The notes: generated by a model from the letters alone, not told the origin. Shown: positions 25,613 through 35,415, counted from the stretch's first letter. The stretch is 60,205 bases of DNA from an uncultured Lachnospiraceae bacterium (GCA_947178125.1 CAMWXB010000016.1:1-60205), one strand, 5' to 3'. Numbers and translations are program-made.

Positions 25613-27319
25613 TTATAGCCGCACCACCCGGTCAAATGCTTCAAACGAGGTCGCCCGGTGAGTGACCATGATGACTACTTTCTGTTTCATCAGTTCTTTC
25701 ATGGCCTGGTTGATCATTTTTTCACTCTGCACATCCAATGCGGAAGAGGGTTCGTCCATCAAAAGAATGGGCGAATCCTTTAAAAATGCACGCGCGATGG
25801 CGATGCGCTGGCGCTGTCCGCCGGACAGATTGCTGCCGCCGGCATCCAAAACCGTATCATATCCCTGCGGCAGGGCCGCGATAAATTCCTCTGCGTATGC
25901 CGACTCCGCCGCCCGGCGGACCTGTGCACCGCTCACCTGCCCTTTTCCGGTGTATCCGCAGGCAATGTTCTCATAGACGCTGCCTTCGAACAGATAATTA
26001 TCCTGCGGGATATAAGTAATCATCTGCCTCAGCTGCCAGAGCGGATATTCTTCTATATCATGCCCATACAGCTTTATTTTTCCTGCATCCTGCGGGTAAA
26101 AACGCAGCAGCAGCTTCAACAGCGTGCTCTTCCCGCGTCCCGATTCTCCCATGACCATGATCTTCTCCCCGTCCATGACTTCCATGGAAAAGTCATGCAG
26201 AACATCGGACTGCCCGCTGTAAGAAAATGTCAGGTTTTCAATTTCAATCGGCCTGCATCCATCCTGCGGTTCCAGAATATTCGTGTTCTCCGACTCCGCA
26301 ATATCAAGGCGCACTGTTTCCGCAGCGCCTCTGTTCTCTGCGCCTTCAATATCAAAATTTCCCGGCTCTTCGCAGTCCAGTTCGAGGAAATCAAAGACCC
26401 GGCCGGCTCTCACCAGAGATGCCGAAAATGTGGCGAGCGAACCGCCAAAGCTCTGTACCATAAAACTGACATCCATCTGCAACGACACGATGGCCATGAC
26501 CGTTCCATAGTCGAGTCTTCCCTGCGCTACCATAAACGCACCTGCACCGATCGTACCGAAACTCGCTAAAATCCCCAGGAAGAAAGAAACCATCTCAAGA
26601 GCCGAGAATTTTTTGACCCGCCGCCGCTGTGCCTTAGCCGCCTGTTCGTTTTCCTCTTGAAAATGAGCAAGGACAATGGAAGAACCGGAGAACATTTTAA
26701 GCGTCGTAAAGCCCGATAAAATATCGCTCAGGCGTTCTGTCAGTTTCGTTATCTTACTTTGAATCTCCTTATCCATCTGCCTGATCTGCTGATTGATCTT
26801 AATCGAAACAAATACCGTCACCAGGCAGAAACCGATGGAAATAAGCGTCAGCATCGGACTATAGACGACCATCGCGATGACGGATATCACACCTGTGACC
26901 AGTCTGCCAAATACCCAATAAAAGTGTGAAAAATATGAATCCTTCAAAGAATCCGCATCCCAGTTCAGCGTCTTTAATGCTTCCCCGCTGTGATGGCTTT
27001 CGTAATAATTCATATCCAGCTTCATCAGCTTCTCAAAGAGCCTGATTTTGATATCGAATACGATTTTCCGGACAATCCTGATTTGAAAATATCTTTCATA
27101 AGGAGACAGGCAGTTCAATACGACCAACAGGCCACAAAGCGCTGCCGCCCGCACAAACAGTCCCTTGTCGCCATACTCCAGCGCATTAAGAATCAATTTG
27201 TTCATATAGGGCCAGGCCAGTGTCAATATGGCTGATGAGATGAGCGTTACGATGAAAATGCTCCAATATGGAACTTTATAAATCCCGATATAAGAAAGAT
27301 ATCTTTTTAACTCTTTCAC
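25613..27319 (-). CDS. ABC exporter half-transporter with short C-terminus
   Basis: A 568-aa ATPase-permease. Six membrane helices (about residues 15-290) precede the nucleotide-binding domain: Walker A GESGRGKST, signature NLSGGQRQR, Walker B ILLMDEPSSALD and H-loop VTHRATS. An inserted segment of about 40 residues separates the two domains. The protein stops only nine residues after the switch histidine region (FDRVVRL), so the usual last 25-40 residues (DGxIVExGTHxEL) are absent. It overlaps the partner gene by 4 bp and probably forms a heterodimer with it. The substrate is unknown, perhaps a drug or peptide. Confidence 0.88.
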   Translation of the reverse strand: MKELKRYLSYIGIYKVPYWSIFIVTLISSAILTLAWPYMNKLILNALEYGDKGLFVRAAALCGLLVVLNCLSPYERYFQIRIVRKIVFDIKIRLFEKLMKLDMNYYESHHSGEALKTLNWDADSLKDSYFSHFYWVFGRLVTGVISVIAMVVYSPMLTLISIGFCLVTVFVSIKINQQIRQMDKEIQSKITKLTERLSDILSGFTTLKMFSGSSIVLAHFQEENEQAAKAQRRRVKKFSALEMVSFFLGILASFGTIGAGAFMVAQGRLDYGTVMAIVSLQMDVSFMVQSFGGSLATFSASLVRAGRVFDFLELDCEEPGNFDIEGAENRGAAETVRLDIAESENTNILEPQDGCRPIEIENLTFSYSGQSDVLHDFSMEVMDGEKIMVMGESGRGKSTLLKLLLRFYPQDAGKIKLYGHDIEEYPLWQLRQMITYIPQDNYLFEGSVYENIACGYTGKGQVSGAQVRRAAESAYAEEFIAALPQGYDTVLDAGGSNLSGGQRQRIAIARAFLKDSPILLMDEPSSALDVQSEKMINQAMKELMKQKVVIMVTHRATSFEAFDRVVRL

Positions 27320-29082
27320 TGCACTTCACCTCCTGACGCCATATAGTTCTGATACATCCTGCAATACATTCCGCCCGCGCTCATCAGTTCTTCATGTGTC
27401 CCGGATTCCACGATTTTCCCCTCATCGATCACGATGATCTCATCATAATCCGTTATAGTCGAAAGACGGTGTGCCACGGTAATGACCGTTCTGTCTTGCG
27501 AAATTTCTTTTAATGTCTCATTCACGAACGCTTCCGTCTCCCTGTCAAGCGCGGAGGTCGGCTCGTCCAGCAAAAGAACCGGCGCGTTCTTTAAAATCGC
27601 CCTCGCGATGGAAATCCGCTGTTTCTGCCCGCCGGATAAATTGCTCCCCCGCTCTTCCAGCATGGTATCATATCCATCCGGCATTTCTTTGATAAAGTTT
27701 TCACAACCAGCTTTCCTGGCCGCTTCGATAATTTCGCCGCAATCCGCATCCGGCCTGCCGATGCGGATATTCTCCGACACGCTCATCGGAAAGATAACGG
27801 TATCCTGCGAAATGAGCGCCAGTTCACTCCGTACAGTTTTCGGGGCTATATCCGAAAATTTCGTTCCATAGAAGCAAATTTCACCGGCATCCGCTTCATA
27901 CTGCCTGCACATCAATTTGATGATCGTGCTCTTCCCGCATCCGCTCCGTCCGACCAATGCGACCCGCTTTCCTCTTTCAACGGTCAGATTCAGATTCTCG
28001 ACCGTTTTCTGCTCCTTTTCCATTTGCCCCGCATAGGTAAATGACACATTTTGAAATGCAAATACCTGTTCTGCTGTCCTGTCCACTTCCGTCCGTTTGC
28101 CTTCTGTATGTTCTATGGGCATATCCAGGATTTCCAATACACGCTTTACGGATATCATTGTCATCTGCGTCCTGACGACCAACTGATACGCTCCCACGAG
28201 CGGTTCATTGATCTTATTGATTCCGCCGATAAACGCGATCAGGATACCCAATGTCAGATCTCCCCGAAATGCCAGATAACCTCCGGCACATAGTGCAATA
28301 GCCCCCGGCGCTACCCTGATCAGACAGGAAAGGGGTTCAATATTGTATTGCCATAAATCATTCCGGTTGGAAATATCAAAAGTTTCTTTTAAAGCCGTGT
28401 AATATTTATCCTGCTTTTTCTTCTGAAGATTATAGGATTTGATGACATCCGCCCCGTCGAATGCTTCTTTCAGATTATTATTCGTTAATCCCAGCAGTTT
28501 TACATAAGAAAACTGCGCCAATTTGACCGGTTTTAAAAGCTTAATGCTCAGGGGCACCATGACAGCCAGCGGACCAATACATACTACCGCGAGCACCGGA
28601 TTCAGGCAAAACAGATACAGCGCGAACACGATCACAACGATCGGTACATACAGGCAGTCCGTAAAATAATTCTGCATATATGCCGCAATTGCATCAACAT
28701 CAGACGACGCTCTCTCCATGATGTCACCAAAATTATGCCTCTCCATAAAATCCGGCGCCATCTTCATGATATGATCTGCCACATCGCGCCGCAGATTCTT
28801 CAAAATCCCCGTACCGAAAAAACCGGTTACCAGGATGACAAAATAATTGGCAAGCATGCCGATGCCAATTGCCAATACGGCTTTTGCCGCAGCCTTAGGC
28901 AATGCGGAACCGAATCCGCCTTTTACGGTTTCATCGATGACCTGCTTTAAGATATCAACGATCCATACATTCGCAACAGAACAGCCGATGCCCGAAATTA
29001 CGGCCAGCACGATATGGCCAAGATATGGTTTTGCGTATTTTACTAAGCTTTTCATACTGGATGAACATTCCTCTTTTCGCAT
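27316..29082 (-). CDS. ABC exporter half-transporter
   Basis: A 588-aa ATPase-permease: six membrane helices, then a complete nucleotide-binding domain with GRSGCGKST, NLSGGQKQR, VLLLDEPTSALD, VAHRLST and the normal ending EGKIVESGTHEEL. AAAGG lies 8 bp before the ATG at 29082. It is first in a two-gene operon with 25613-27319, divergent from an AraC-family regulator, which probably controls it. Heterodimeric exporters of this kind in Firmicutes handle drugs, peptides or metabolites; the substrate cannot be deduced. Confidence 0.9.
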   Translation of the reverse strand: MRKEECSSSMKSLVKYAKPYLGHIVLAVISGIGCSVANVWIVDILKQVIDETVKGGFGSALPKAAAKAVLAIGIGMLANYFVILVTGFFGTGILKNLRRDVADHIMKMAPDFMERHNFGDIMERASSDVDAIAAYMQNYFTDCLYVPIVVIVFALYLFCLNPVLAVVCIGPLAVMVPLSIKLLKPVKLAQFSYVKLLGLTNNNLKEAFDGADVIKSYNLQKKKQDKYYTALKETFDISNRNDLWQYNIEPLSCLIRVAPGAIALCAGGYLAFRGDLTLGILIAFIGGINKINEPLVGAYQLVVRTQMTMISVKRVLEILDMPIEHTEGKRTEVDRTAEQVFAFQNVSFTYAGQMEKEQKTVENLNLTVERGKRVALVGRSGCGKSTIIKLMCRQYEADAGEICFYGTKFSDIAPKTVRSELALISQDTVIFPMSVSENIRIGRPDADCGEIIEAARKAGCENFIKEMPDGYDTMLEERGSNLSGGQKQRISIARAILKNAPVLLLDEPTSALDRETEAFVNETLKEISQDRTVITVAHRLSTITDYDEIIVIDEGKIVESGTHEELMSAGGMYCRMYQNYMASGGEVQ

Positions 29083-29226
29083 TTTTTATCGCCTTTAACC
29101 ACTATACAGTATTTTTATATAGTTTTCCTTCATTTTTCTCTTGAATTTGATTAATTTCTATGTAAATATATTATCAGAACACGACACTGGAAAAAAATCG
29201 AGAAACCGCCAGGAGGAAAACACATC

Positions 29227-30066
29227 ATGCCCATGCCGCTGAAAAAAGGGTTTAATGTCCATATTGAGTACGTCGAAAAACCATCCACTTATGTCATGCG
29301 CGCAATCGATATCTATGAGGATTTTTATGGAATCGGCTTTATCGTGAGCGGCGACCGCCAGACTATCACGCCGGAAAAAATCAGCTTCATTCATGCAGGA
29401 AACGTAACGCCGATGACTATCGGCGTTTATCACCGGACCTATGCTCTGTCCGATGCCCCCTACAAAAGATATGGCATGAAATTTACGCCCAAGATTGCGA
29501 AACGCTGTATGGAACAGATTGGGGAAAAGAATTTTCATCATGTTATGTCGCATTTATGCTATGAATTATCTCCGGCGTGTCAGAAGAAAGTACGGCAGAT
29601 GTTTGACGATATGCTTTACGAATATGAACATTATGATATGAACTCGGAATTTATCATCGAGGGAATCCTCGGCCGTCTGATCATTACGTTATTAAGGGAA
29701 GGAAAAGCAGCGGAATCCGCAGATGCAAAACTGAACATTCAGGATAAGGCAATCAACGAGGTATTGGTTTATCTGGATCTTCATTATGCCGAAAATCCTT
29801 CCATTGAAACGCTGGCTGCTCTCGCCGGATTATCGGAATCTCATTTTATGAAACGCTTCCATGAATGCGTGGGTTCTTCTTATAAAACCTATCTGCATTG
29901 TTACAAAATACGTCTGGCCCAGAACATGCTCACAAATACAAAACTATCCGTTTCACAGATTTCGGAAAAGCTCGGATTTTGCAATCCAAACTACTTCTGC
30001 ACCATATTCAGAAAAATATCCGGGAACAGTCCGCGGGAATTCCGAAAAGAGCACGCCGCGGTATGA
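29227..30066 (+). CDS. AraC-family transcriptional regulator
   Basis: A 279-aa protein: N-terminal cupin-like ligand domain (HIEYVEKPSTYVMRAIDIYED, GVYHRTYALSDAPYKRYGM) and two C-terminal helix-turn-helix motifs (SIETLAALAGLSESHFMKRF; LSVSQISEKLGFCNPNYF), ending in the AraC signature FRKISGNSPREFRKEH. AGGAGG lies before the ATG. It is divergent from the ABC exporter operon with 144 bp between the starts, so those genes are the likely target. Confidence 0.9.
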   Translation: MPMPLKKGFNVHIEYVEKPSTYVMRAIDIYEDFYGIGFIVSGDRQTITPEKISFIHAGNVTPMTIGVYHRTYALSDAPYKRYGMKFTPKIAKRCMEQIGEKNFHHVMSHLCYELSPACQKKVRQMFDDMLYEYEHYDMNSEFIIEGILGRLIITLLREGKAAESADAKLNIQDKAINEVLVYLDLHYAENPSIETLAALAGLSESHFMKRFHECVGSSYKTYLHCYKIRLAQNMLTNTKLSVSQISEKLGFCNPNYFCTIFRKISGNSPREFRKEHAAV

Positions 30067-30095
30067 TAAAAATCAGCTGTTTTATGATATTTGAA

Positions 30096-30155
30096 GACTC
30101 TCTTTCGGATATCTGGTCTGCGGCTTTCTGTCAACCGCGACCAGTCCGAAGAGTC
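30096..30155. terminator. Bidirectional hairpin between convergent genes
   Basis: GACTCT, TTCGGA, CTGGTC and GCGG pair in order with CCGC, GACCAG, TCCGAA and AGAGTC around an 11-nt loop, with small bulges. It lies between the AraC stop and the M56/M23 stop. Confidence 0.65.
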
Positions 30156-30177
30156 AATCCGAAACCTTTCTTACCGC

Positions 30178-32847
30178 CTACCCGAACACAGGTTCAATAT
30201 ATTCCCCGTTCCTGCTAAGCGCAAAATGCAGGTGCGGGCCGGTGGAGCGGCCGGTACTGCCGACCGCGGCAATCTTCTGCCCCGCCGTAACGCTGTTTCC
30301 TTCCGTCACCAGGATTTCCTGACAATGCGTATAATAAGTATACTCTCCGCTCAAGGCATGGTATAGAATGACATAATTCCCGTTGGCGGAATCAAAACCT
30401 GTCCGATAGACGGTTCCGTCCGCCGCCGCCAGCACATCCGCGCCTTTTTCCGCAGCAAAGTCGATTCCGTTATGCGCCTTCTCTTCCCCTGTCACCGGAT
30501 GCGTTCTGACGACGAAGGAGTCGGAAATCCGCGTATAGGACGGACAGGGATTGATATATTGAATTTCCACATCATAGTGGGCGCCGTCATCGGACTGCCC
30601 TGCCAGCAGATCCGTTTCAGAATCCTCCTGTTGAGAGTTCTCCTCCAGATCAGCATCCCCGGAATTTTCTCCCGTTGATTCTAAATATTGCTCTAAAGTC
30701 CCCTGCAGCCGGCCGCCATGCACATACTCGGTATCTACCGATACCTGGCCGATTTCAACTTTCCTGTCCCCAAAGCTGCCGCATGATACCGAAATGCTGA
30801 GCAGCGGCAGTCTGCCATACCAGATATCATCCGTCGTTTTCGGTTTCAGGCCGATTGGAAGCAGCATCCGAATCTCCTCCTCACTGCTGCCGAGTTCCCA
30901 GGCAGCGGCAACGCCGCCTATGATCACCTCTTCAACACTTTCCATTGCCTCTGCGGAAGCCTCCACAGAAACGGAACCGACCATTTTGTCATCATCATAG
31001 ACATCGACCCTGCTCTCTTCCGTATTGATTTCAAAATGTACCCGCTCCCTGATCTGTTCCAGAAATTCCTCCGGCCGGACTACATATAATTCTATCGTTC
31101 CCGTGTCATAACGATCGCCCACATAAAGATTCCAGAACTCCCTGTCGTGCGTGTTTTCCACCACCATTTTGCAGGCAAAAGTCCGCGGCATTCCGTCTTC
31201 TGTGGATTCGTATACGCGAAGGTTCTCTTCCAGGCCGTGCATGTATGACAAAATCCATTCTTCATCAAAATCATTGACATCATTCCCGATGATGATTTTA
31301 ATGCCTTCACAGCCGTATTCTTTCGAATACATCCCATAAATTTTGATATCGGAACCGTCCGGGCCTTTGCGCCGTTCCAGAAGATACATTCCTTCGTCTA
31401 ACGCCGCATCCCCCTTTTCAGCATAAGCCTGTACATAATCGGAAGGATTCAGCCCGCCGGTAATCCCGAAAGCGCCCTCTCCGACTACGCGGACATCCTT
31501 GTCATAAGATGACAGCTTTTGCAGGATGGCCTGTTCTCTTACTTCATCTTTGAATGCAGCTTCCAGTTCTGTCTGCTGTGTTTCTAACAATTCCAGCTGC
31601 GCCCGCTCCTCTGCCATTTTCGCTTCCAGTTCCTGCTGTGTCTGCTGCTCCGCCGACAATTCCCCCTCCTGTCCGATTTCACTGTCTGCCAGCGCTGATA
31701 AATCCTCGCTCTCTCCCATCTGACTGTCCTGTCCCTGCGCTTCTTTTGTTCCGGAAAAAGTGACTGCGACGACCACAGCGATGAGCAGTAAGACAACGCC
31801 AGCCGTTATCACCATATACTGCGGTTTCCCGGCAATGCGGAAAATCCTCTCTTTGATGCCTTTCTCACCACCGCTCATGGTGGAGACGAGCCCGATGTGG
31901 TTTCTGTCATAGCCTTTCCCCGCGATAAGGCATAACAGCGTCTTTCCATAGGCGAGCCGCTCCTTTTCTCCCAGCAGGCGGATGGCCGCCGCATCACAGG
32001 CGAGTTCACTATCCTGTTTCGAGACATAGGCCGCTGCCCATACGAGCGGATGGAACCAGTATACCGCCGTCAGGACGCACCTGACAATGACCCACAAGGA
32101 ATCGAGTTGTTTATAATGGCAATATTCATGTGCCAAAATATGCTCTAACCGCTCCGGTTCTCCCGCCATCTCTTTGGTCAGGTAAATACATCTTCCCGTC
32201 AGACAGGGCGAAGGCAGCCCTTCTACCGTATAGACATTCAGTCCCCTGTATTTTTTCCGTCCCGTAAGCGGTATTCTGTTCGCCCGCAGATAATTGTTCC
32301 ATTTGATCTGGTAAAAAAGCATATAGCCGCCGACAAGCAGTATCCCGGCCGCCCAGATATAGGGCAGACATTTCACCAGGAAAAACAGCCGCGCAAAAGA
32401 ACTATCCTGTCCGCGCTGAACATTTCCGTCAATATCCGTTCCGACGGCACTTTCCTTTGCTGCATTCATGCTGTCCCCAGCTTGTCCGGGGTCCGCCGCT
32501 CCTATTTCCGCTTCCAGACCGTTTCCCGTTTCCGGCGCTTTCGTTTCTGCTCCCGTCTCTTTTCCGGCTTCCACACCACTCTTTGGCGCAGCTTCCGCCT
32601 TAACCACAACGGACTGTCCCGCAAAATCTTCCGCAGTTCCTGCGATTCCGGCACTACTTCCGCTTTCCGGTATCAGATTCAAAACGCTGAACGAACTGCT
32701 CCACAACGGAATCGGAAAAAGCAAGCGAAAGACCACAGGAAGCCAGAGCGCATATTGCAGAATCGGCGCCAGTCTGCCTTTTACCAGCCGGCGTATCAGC
32801 AGCACGGCCAGTATCAGAATCGAAGATGTAATGATAAGATCTCTCAT
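30178..32847 (-). CDS. BlaR1-like M56 membrane metalloprotease fused to an M23 (LytM) peptidase
   Basis: An 889-aa protein. The N-terminal part is a BlaR1/MecR1-type transmembrane protease: several helices and the zinc motif LAHEYCHYKQLDSLW, where M56 proteins cleave their partner repressor. After a further membrane helix (VITAGVVLLLIAVVVAVTF) the extracellular part has a Glu/Gln-rich coiled coil (about residues 400-450), a mixed domain, and at the C-terminus an M23 endopeptidase with HNGIDFA (HxxxD) and GPHLHF (HxH), so its active site is intact. NCBI-type naming would be M23/M56 family metallopeptidase. It overlaps blaI by 4 bp. A beta-lactam-binding penicilloyl-serine domain is not present. 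Confidence 0.9.
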   Translation of the reverse strand: MRDLIITSSILILAVLLIRRLVKGRLAPILQYALWLPVVFRLLFPIPLWSSSFSVLNLIPESGSSAGIAGTAEDFAGQSVVVKAEAAPKSGVEAGKETGAETKAPETGNGLEAEIGAADPGQAGDSMNAAKESAVGTDIDGNVQRGQDSSFARLFFLVKCLPYIWAAGILLVGGYMLFYQIKWNNYLRANRIPLTGRKKYRGLNVYTVEGLPSPCLTGRCIYLTKEMAGEPERLEHILAHEYCHYKQLDSLWVIVRCVLTAVYWFHPLVWAAAYVSKQDSELACDAAAIRLLGEKERLAYGKTLLCLIAGKGYDRNHIGLVSTMSGGEKGIKERIFRIAGKPQYMVITAGVVLLLIAVVVAVTFSGTKEAQGQDSQMGESEDLSALADSEIGQEGELSAEQQTQQELEAKMAEERAQLELLETQQTELEAAFKDEVREQAILQKLSSYDKDVRVVGEGAFGITGGLNPSDYVQAYAEKGDAALDEGMYLLERRKGPDGSDIKIYGMYSKEYGCEGIKIIIGNDVNDFDEEWILSYMHGLEENLRVYESTEDGMPRTFACKMVVENTHDREFWNLYVGDRYDTGTIELYVVRPEEFLEQIRERVHFEINTEESRVDVYDDDKMVGSVSVEASAEAMESVEEVIIGGVAAAWELGSSEEEIRMLLPIGLKPKTTDDIWYGRLPLLSISVSCGSFGDRKVEIGQVSVDTEYVHGGRLQGTLEQYLESTGENSGDADLEENSQQEDSETDLLAGQSDDGAHYDVEIQYINPCPSYTRISDSFVVRTHPVTGEEKAHNGIDFAAEKGADVLAAADGTVYRTGFDSANGNYVILYHALSGEYTYYTHCQEILVTEGNSVTAGQKIAAVGSTGRSTGPHLHFALSRNGEYIEPVFG

Positions 32848-33218
32848 CGCTTTTCCTCCTCAGCTTTTTTCAAAATTCCGTACAGTTCTGTAATTTCCGC
32901 ATCGGACAGAGCTTTCTTTTCCACCATCGTATTTAACATCAGACCCAGACGGCCGCCGAATACCTTTTCGAGAAATTCTTCCGTTTCCTGAAGCGCAGCT
33001 TCCGTCCTTTCGATATCTGGATAATACTGTTTGGCGCGCCCGCCATCTTCATAATGAACGGCGCCCTTTTCCTCCATGCGGCGCAGAAACGTCATGACCG
33101 TGTGCTTCGTCCAACCCGTCGTCTCCTTGAAATGATTCGTGATCTGCATGATCGTCTGCGGTGCCTCTTCCCACAGCAGATTCATGACTTTCCATTCGGC
33201 TTCTGATAATTTTATCAT
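32844..33218 (-). CDS. BlaI/MecI/CopY-family repressor
   Basis: A winged-helix repressor (about 124 aa from the chosen start): LSEAEWKVMNLLWEEAPQT, TTGWTKHTVMTFLRRMEEKG and YYPDIER are the standard family blocks, with a helical dimerisation and cleavage tail. AGAGG precedes the ATG at 33218; the frame from 33266 adds an unconserved leader. It heads the operon with the M56/M23 gene, whose protease part is expected to inactivate it. A large dyad covers its promoter. Confidence 0.92.
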   Translation of the reverse strand: MIKLSEAEWKVMNLLWEEAPQTIMQITNHFKETTGWTKHTVMTFLRRMEEKGAVHYEDGGRAKQYYPDIERTEAALQETEEFLEKVFGGRLGLMLNTMVEKKALSDAEITELYGILKKAEEEKR

Positions 33219-33289
33219 CGGTGATATCCTCTCGTTTTCTTCAAAATACGACTGCATCTCAAACACAGCTTATTGTTCCTTTTCGCGCA

Positions 33290-33353
33290 AAAAGGTTGAC
33301 ATTTGACTACCTTTCTTTCATCATACACGGAAGGTAGTCATCTGTCAACCTCT
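33290..33353 (-). promoter_or_regulatory. Promoter and BlaI-type operator
   Basis: Minus strand: TTGACA (33343-33348), 17 bp, TATGAT (33320-33325). Each flank carries GGTTGACA plus GACTACCTT (or inverse), so 33292-33312 and 33331-33351 form a near-perfect 20-bp dyad centred on the promoter. The layout fits repressor dimers bound on each side of the -10. Confidence 0.75.
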
Positions 33354-33411
33354 TTCTGGATTTTTTAATCTAAACAATTTTTCACGCCGTGGCTCTTCCT
33401 ACGGCTTTTTC

Positions 33412-34029
33412 CTAGCGGATAAAGTTCGTTAAAACTTTTTCGTTCTCCGGCCGCGAAATGCCGTTCTCTTTTCCGAGCGCGATACATTTAAGCAGCCAGG
33501 CCATATTCTTGCCGATATTATACATCGTCATCAACCCTTCTTTGTCCTGGAGCACTTCCTCCGCCTGCGCCCCGTACACATGATTCCAGTATGTAGAAGA
33601 AACGACCGGCATGGAACAGATCGTAAAATATTTATTGATCACATCGAACGATGCCGTCGTCCCTGCCCTTCTCGCACTCAATACGGCCGCCGCCGGCTTA
33701 TAGGCAAATGCGCTCCCGCCGGAATAAAACGCCCTGTCCATAAAACTTAACAGCCTGCCGCTCGGATGCGCATAATACACCGGCGAGCCAAAAACAAAAC
33801 CATCGCATTCCCTTGCCTTTTCAACGAACCTGTTGACACTGTCCTCCAACACGCATTTCCCGATTTCCCTGCACCTGCGGCATGCAATACAGTCGGAAAG
33901 CGGCTCATTCCCGATAAAAAAGTGCTCTGTCTCGATTCCCTCTTCCTGCAGCGCCCGTGCCACCTCCTGCAGCGCGGTCTGCGTACATCCGTTGTTTCTG
34001 GAACTCCCGTTCACTAATATGACTTTCAT
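33412..34029 (-). CDS. Flavodoxin-fold NAD(P)H-dependent FMN reductase family protein
   Basis: About 205 aa. MKVILVNGSSRNNGCT is the phosphate-binding loop of the FMN_red/NADPH-dependent oxidoreductase family, and GFVFGSPVYYAHPSG the flavin-contact loop. CIACRRCREIGKCV is a four-cysteine segment seen in the iron-sulfur flavoprotein-like subgroup. Probably a cytosolic FMN-binding electron carrier or quinone/azo reductase. Start at 34029, with AAGGGG upstream; 34083 is the longest frame. No operon partner is evident. Confidence 0.88.
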   Translation of the reverse strand: MKVILVNGSSRNNGCTQTALQEVARALQEEGIETEHFFIGNEPLSDCIACRRCREIGKCVLEDSVNRFVEKARECDGFVFGSPVYYAHPSGRLLSFMDRAFYSGGSAFAYKPAAAVLSARRAGTTASFDVINKYFTICSMPVVSSTYWNHVYGAQAEEVLQDKEGLMTMYNIGKNMAWLLKCIALGKENGISRPENEKVLTNFIR

Positions 34030-34203
34030 TTTGCTACTCTGCCCCTTTCTAATATTGTAAGACCCACAAACATCCAAATACAAATGCAGAATGCCTGCAT
34101 TCTCTCCATTTCATTATAATAAATATTACTATAAAAGAAAAGTCAGAACGTCTTGGAATAGACAGAAAATTTATTTTTTAATGCTCTTATTTTCCGTCTT
34201 TTT

Positions 34204-34512
34204 ATGCCGATATACATAATAGAACAGAAAAAAGTTGATTCCAAGGAGGGACTCGAAGCATACGGATATGACAAGCTTTATAAAGTTCAGGCGGTCACGG
34301 TGATACCGCGTCTCCGGAAGGCATCTTCCGACGATGAAAGACACCAGTCCAAACGGGATTCGTCAGATTCACTCTCAAAGAAATTCTTTTCGGAAGTATT
34401 TGACGAAGCATGTAAAAAGGAAGAACAGAAAAACATCCATATCTGCACGAACGGATATACCAAAAAAGCTCTTCCGTATTACAATCTTATCAATATGCGG
34501 GAATACTGCTGA
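34204..34512 (+). CDS. Small conserved-looking protein of unknown function
   Basis: A 102-aa protein: MPIYIIEQKKVDSKEGLEAY, a polar middle, then KKFFSEVFDEACKKEEQKNIHICTNGYTKKALPYYNLINMREYC. The last part has strong coding character and resembles small Lachnospiraceae proteins ending in NMREY, though I cannot name the family. No membrane segment. No Shine-Dalgarno is visible before the ATG, so the start may be wrong. A terminator follows directly. Confidence 0.6.
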   Translation: MPIYIIEQKKVDSKEGLEAYGYDKLYKVQAVTVIPRLRKASSDDERHQSKRDSSDSLSKKFFSEVFDEACKKEEQKNIHICTNGYTKKALPYYNLINMREYC

Positions 34513-34540
34513 ACCCGTCAGCAAAACGGCAGAATCATAA

Positions 34541-34590
34541 AAAAGGGCCATCGCGCCGGCTTTCATCAGCCGGGCGGTGGTCCTTTTTTA
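34541..34590. terminator. Bidirectional intrinsic terminator
   Basis: AAAAGG, CC, CG and CCGGCT pair with AGCCGG, CG, GG and CCTTTT around TTTCATC with small mismatches, flanked by A-run and T-run. It serves the plus-strand gene ending at 34512 and the minus-strand gene ending at 34604. Confidence 0.8.
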
Positions 34591-34603
34591 ATTATCGAAC
34601 AAG

Positions 34604-35221
34604 TCAGTCATTCCCTTCTGAGGCCGCCGCTCCTCCATCCGCCTGTGCCGTTTCCGCTTCCGCATTTCCACTGACGGTACCGGATGTACCCAGACCGGAA
34701 GCGCCGGAACCGGAACCGCTGCCGTTATCGTCCTCTTCCTCTTCGAGAAGAGAATCGTACTCCTCCGGGTCCTCTTTCGCCTCTGCCATGCTCTTAACGC
34801 GCATATAAATCTCACTGTTGAACTCCATCAGGAACTGCTCATCCTGTGCCGGGACAATATCGCCATTCAATATCCGCCGCGCGATCTCCAGCGCTTTCGC
34901 AAGGTCCTCATACCCCTCTCCCTGCGCCTCTGCGGCTTCCTTCGTATTTTCCAGCATTTCCTGATACATTCGCTTCTCCGCCTCTTCTCTGGCGGAAGCA
35001 TTCTCATCTGCTTCTTCCTTTTTCACAAGCCCGAAGCCTTCTGCGGAAATGGCAACTGTCGCGCCTTCCGCCTCCTGCCGCAGTTTTTCCTGAATTTCTC
35101 TGGACGTTTCCGCGCTTCTGCCGGCAGCTTTCGCCCGGTCAGACTTCTGCCCCGTCACATGGGCTCTGCCTTTTCCAACACCACCTGATTCTTTTACTCC
35201 CACGATATTGCCAATCTGCAT
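34604..35221 (-). CDS. Charged helical protein of unknown function
   Basis: About 205 aa from MQIGNIVGVKESGGVGKG. It is rich in Glu, Ala, Lys and Ser; the middle (about 30-110) should form long helices (SREIQEKLRQEAEGATVA), a short conserved-looking block reads ALEIARRILNGDIVPAQDEQ with a following MEFNSEIYMRVKSM, and the end is an acidic then Gly/Ser/Ala-rich tail. No signal or membrane helix. AGGGGG lies 6 bp before the ATG at 35221; longer frames reach 35308. Function unknown. Confidence 0.75.
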   Translation of the reverse strand: MQIGNIVGVKESGGVGKGRAHVTGQKSDRAKAAGRSAETSREIQEKLRQEAEGATVAISAEGFGLVKKEEADENASAREEAEKRMYQEMLENTKEAAEAQGEGYEDLAKALEIARRILNGDIVPAQDEQFLMEFNSEIYMRVKSMAEAKEDPEEYDSLLEEEEDDNGSGSGSGASGLGTSGTVSGNAEAETAQADGGAAASEGND

Positions 35222-35415
35222 TTCCATCCCCCTGACTTTCTCATACCTTATGTTGCTGCTGCATCTTCGACAGAACGGCTGGAAATCCACCGTCCCATTC
35301 ATGACCAACTTAGATCATTCCTATATTTTAATCGGCTCATATCAATGAAAAGTATACCCAAATCCTGTTTTTTCTTTTCCCTAAAAATGCAATATGTCTG
35401 TCAATTCATACGTTA

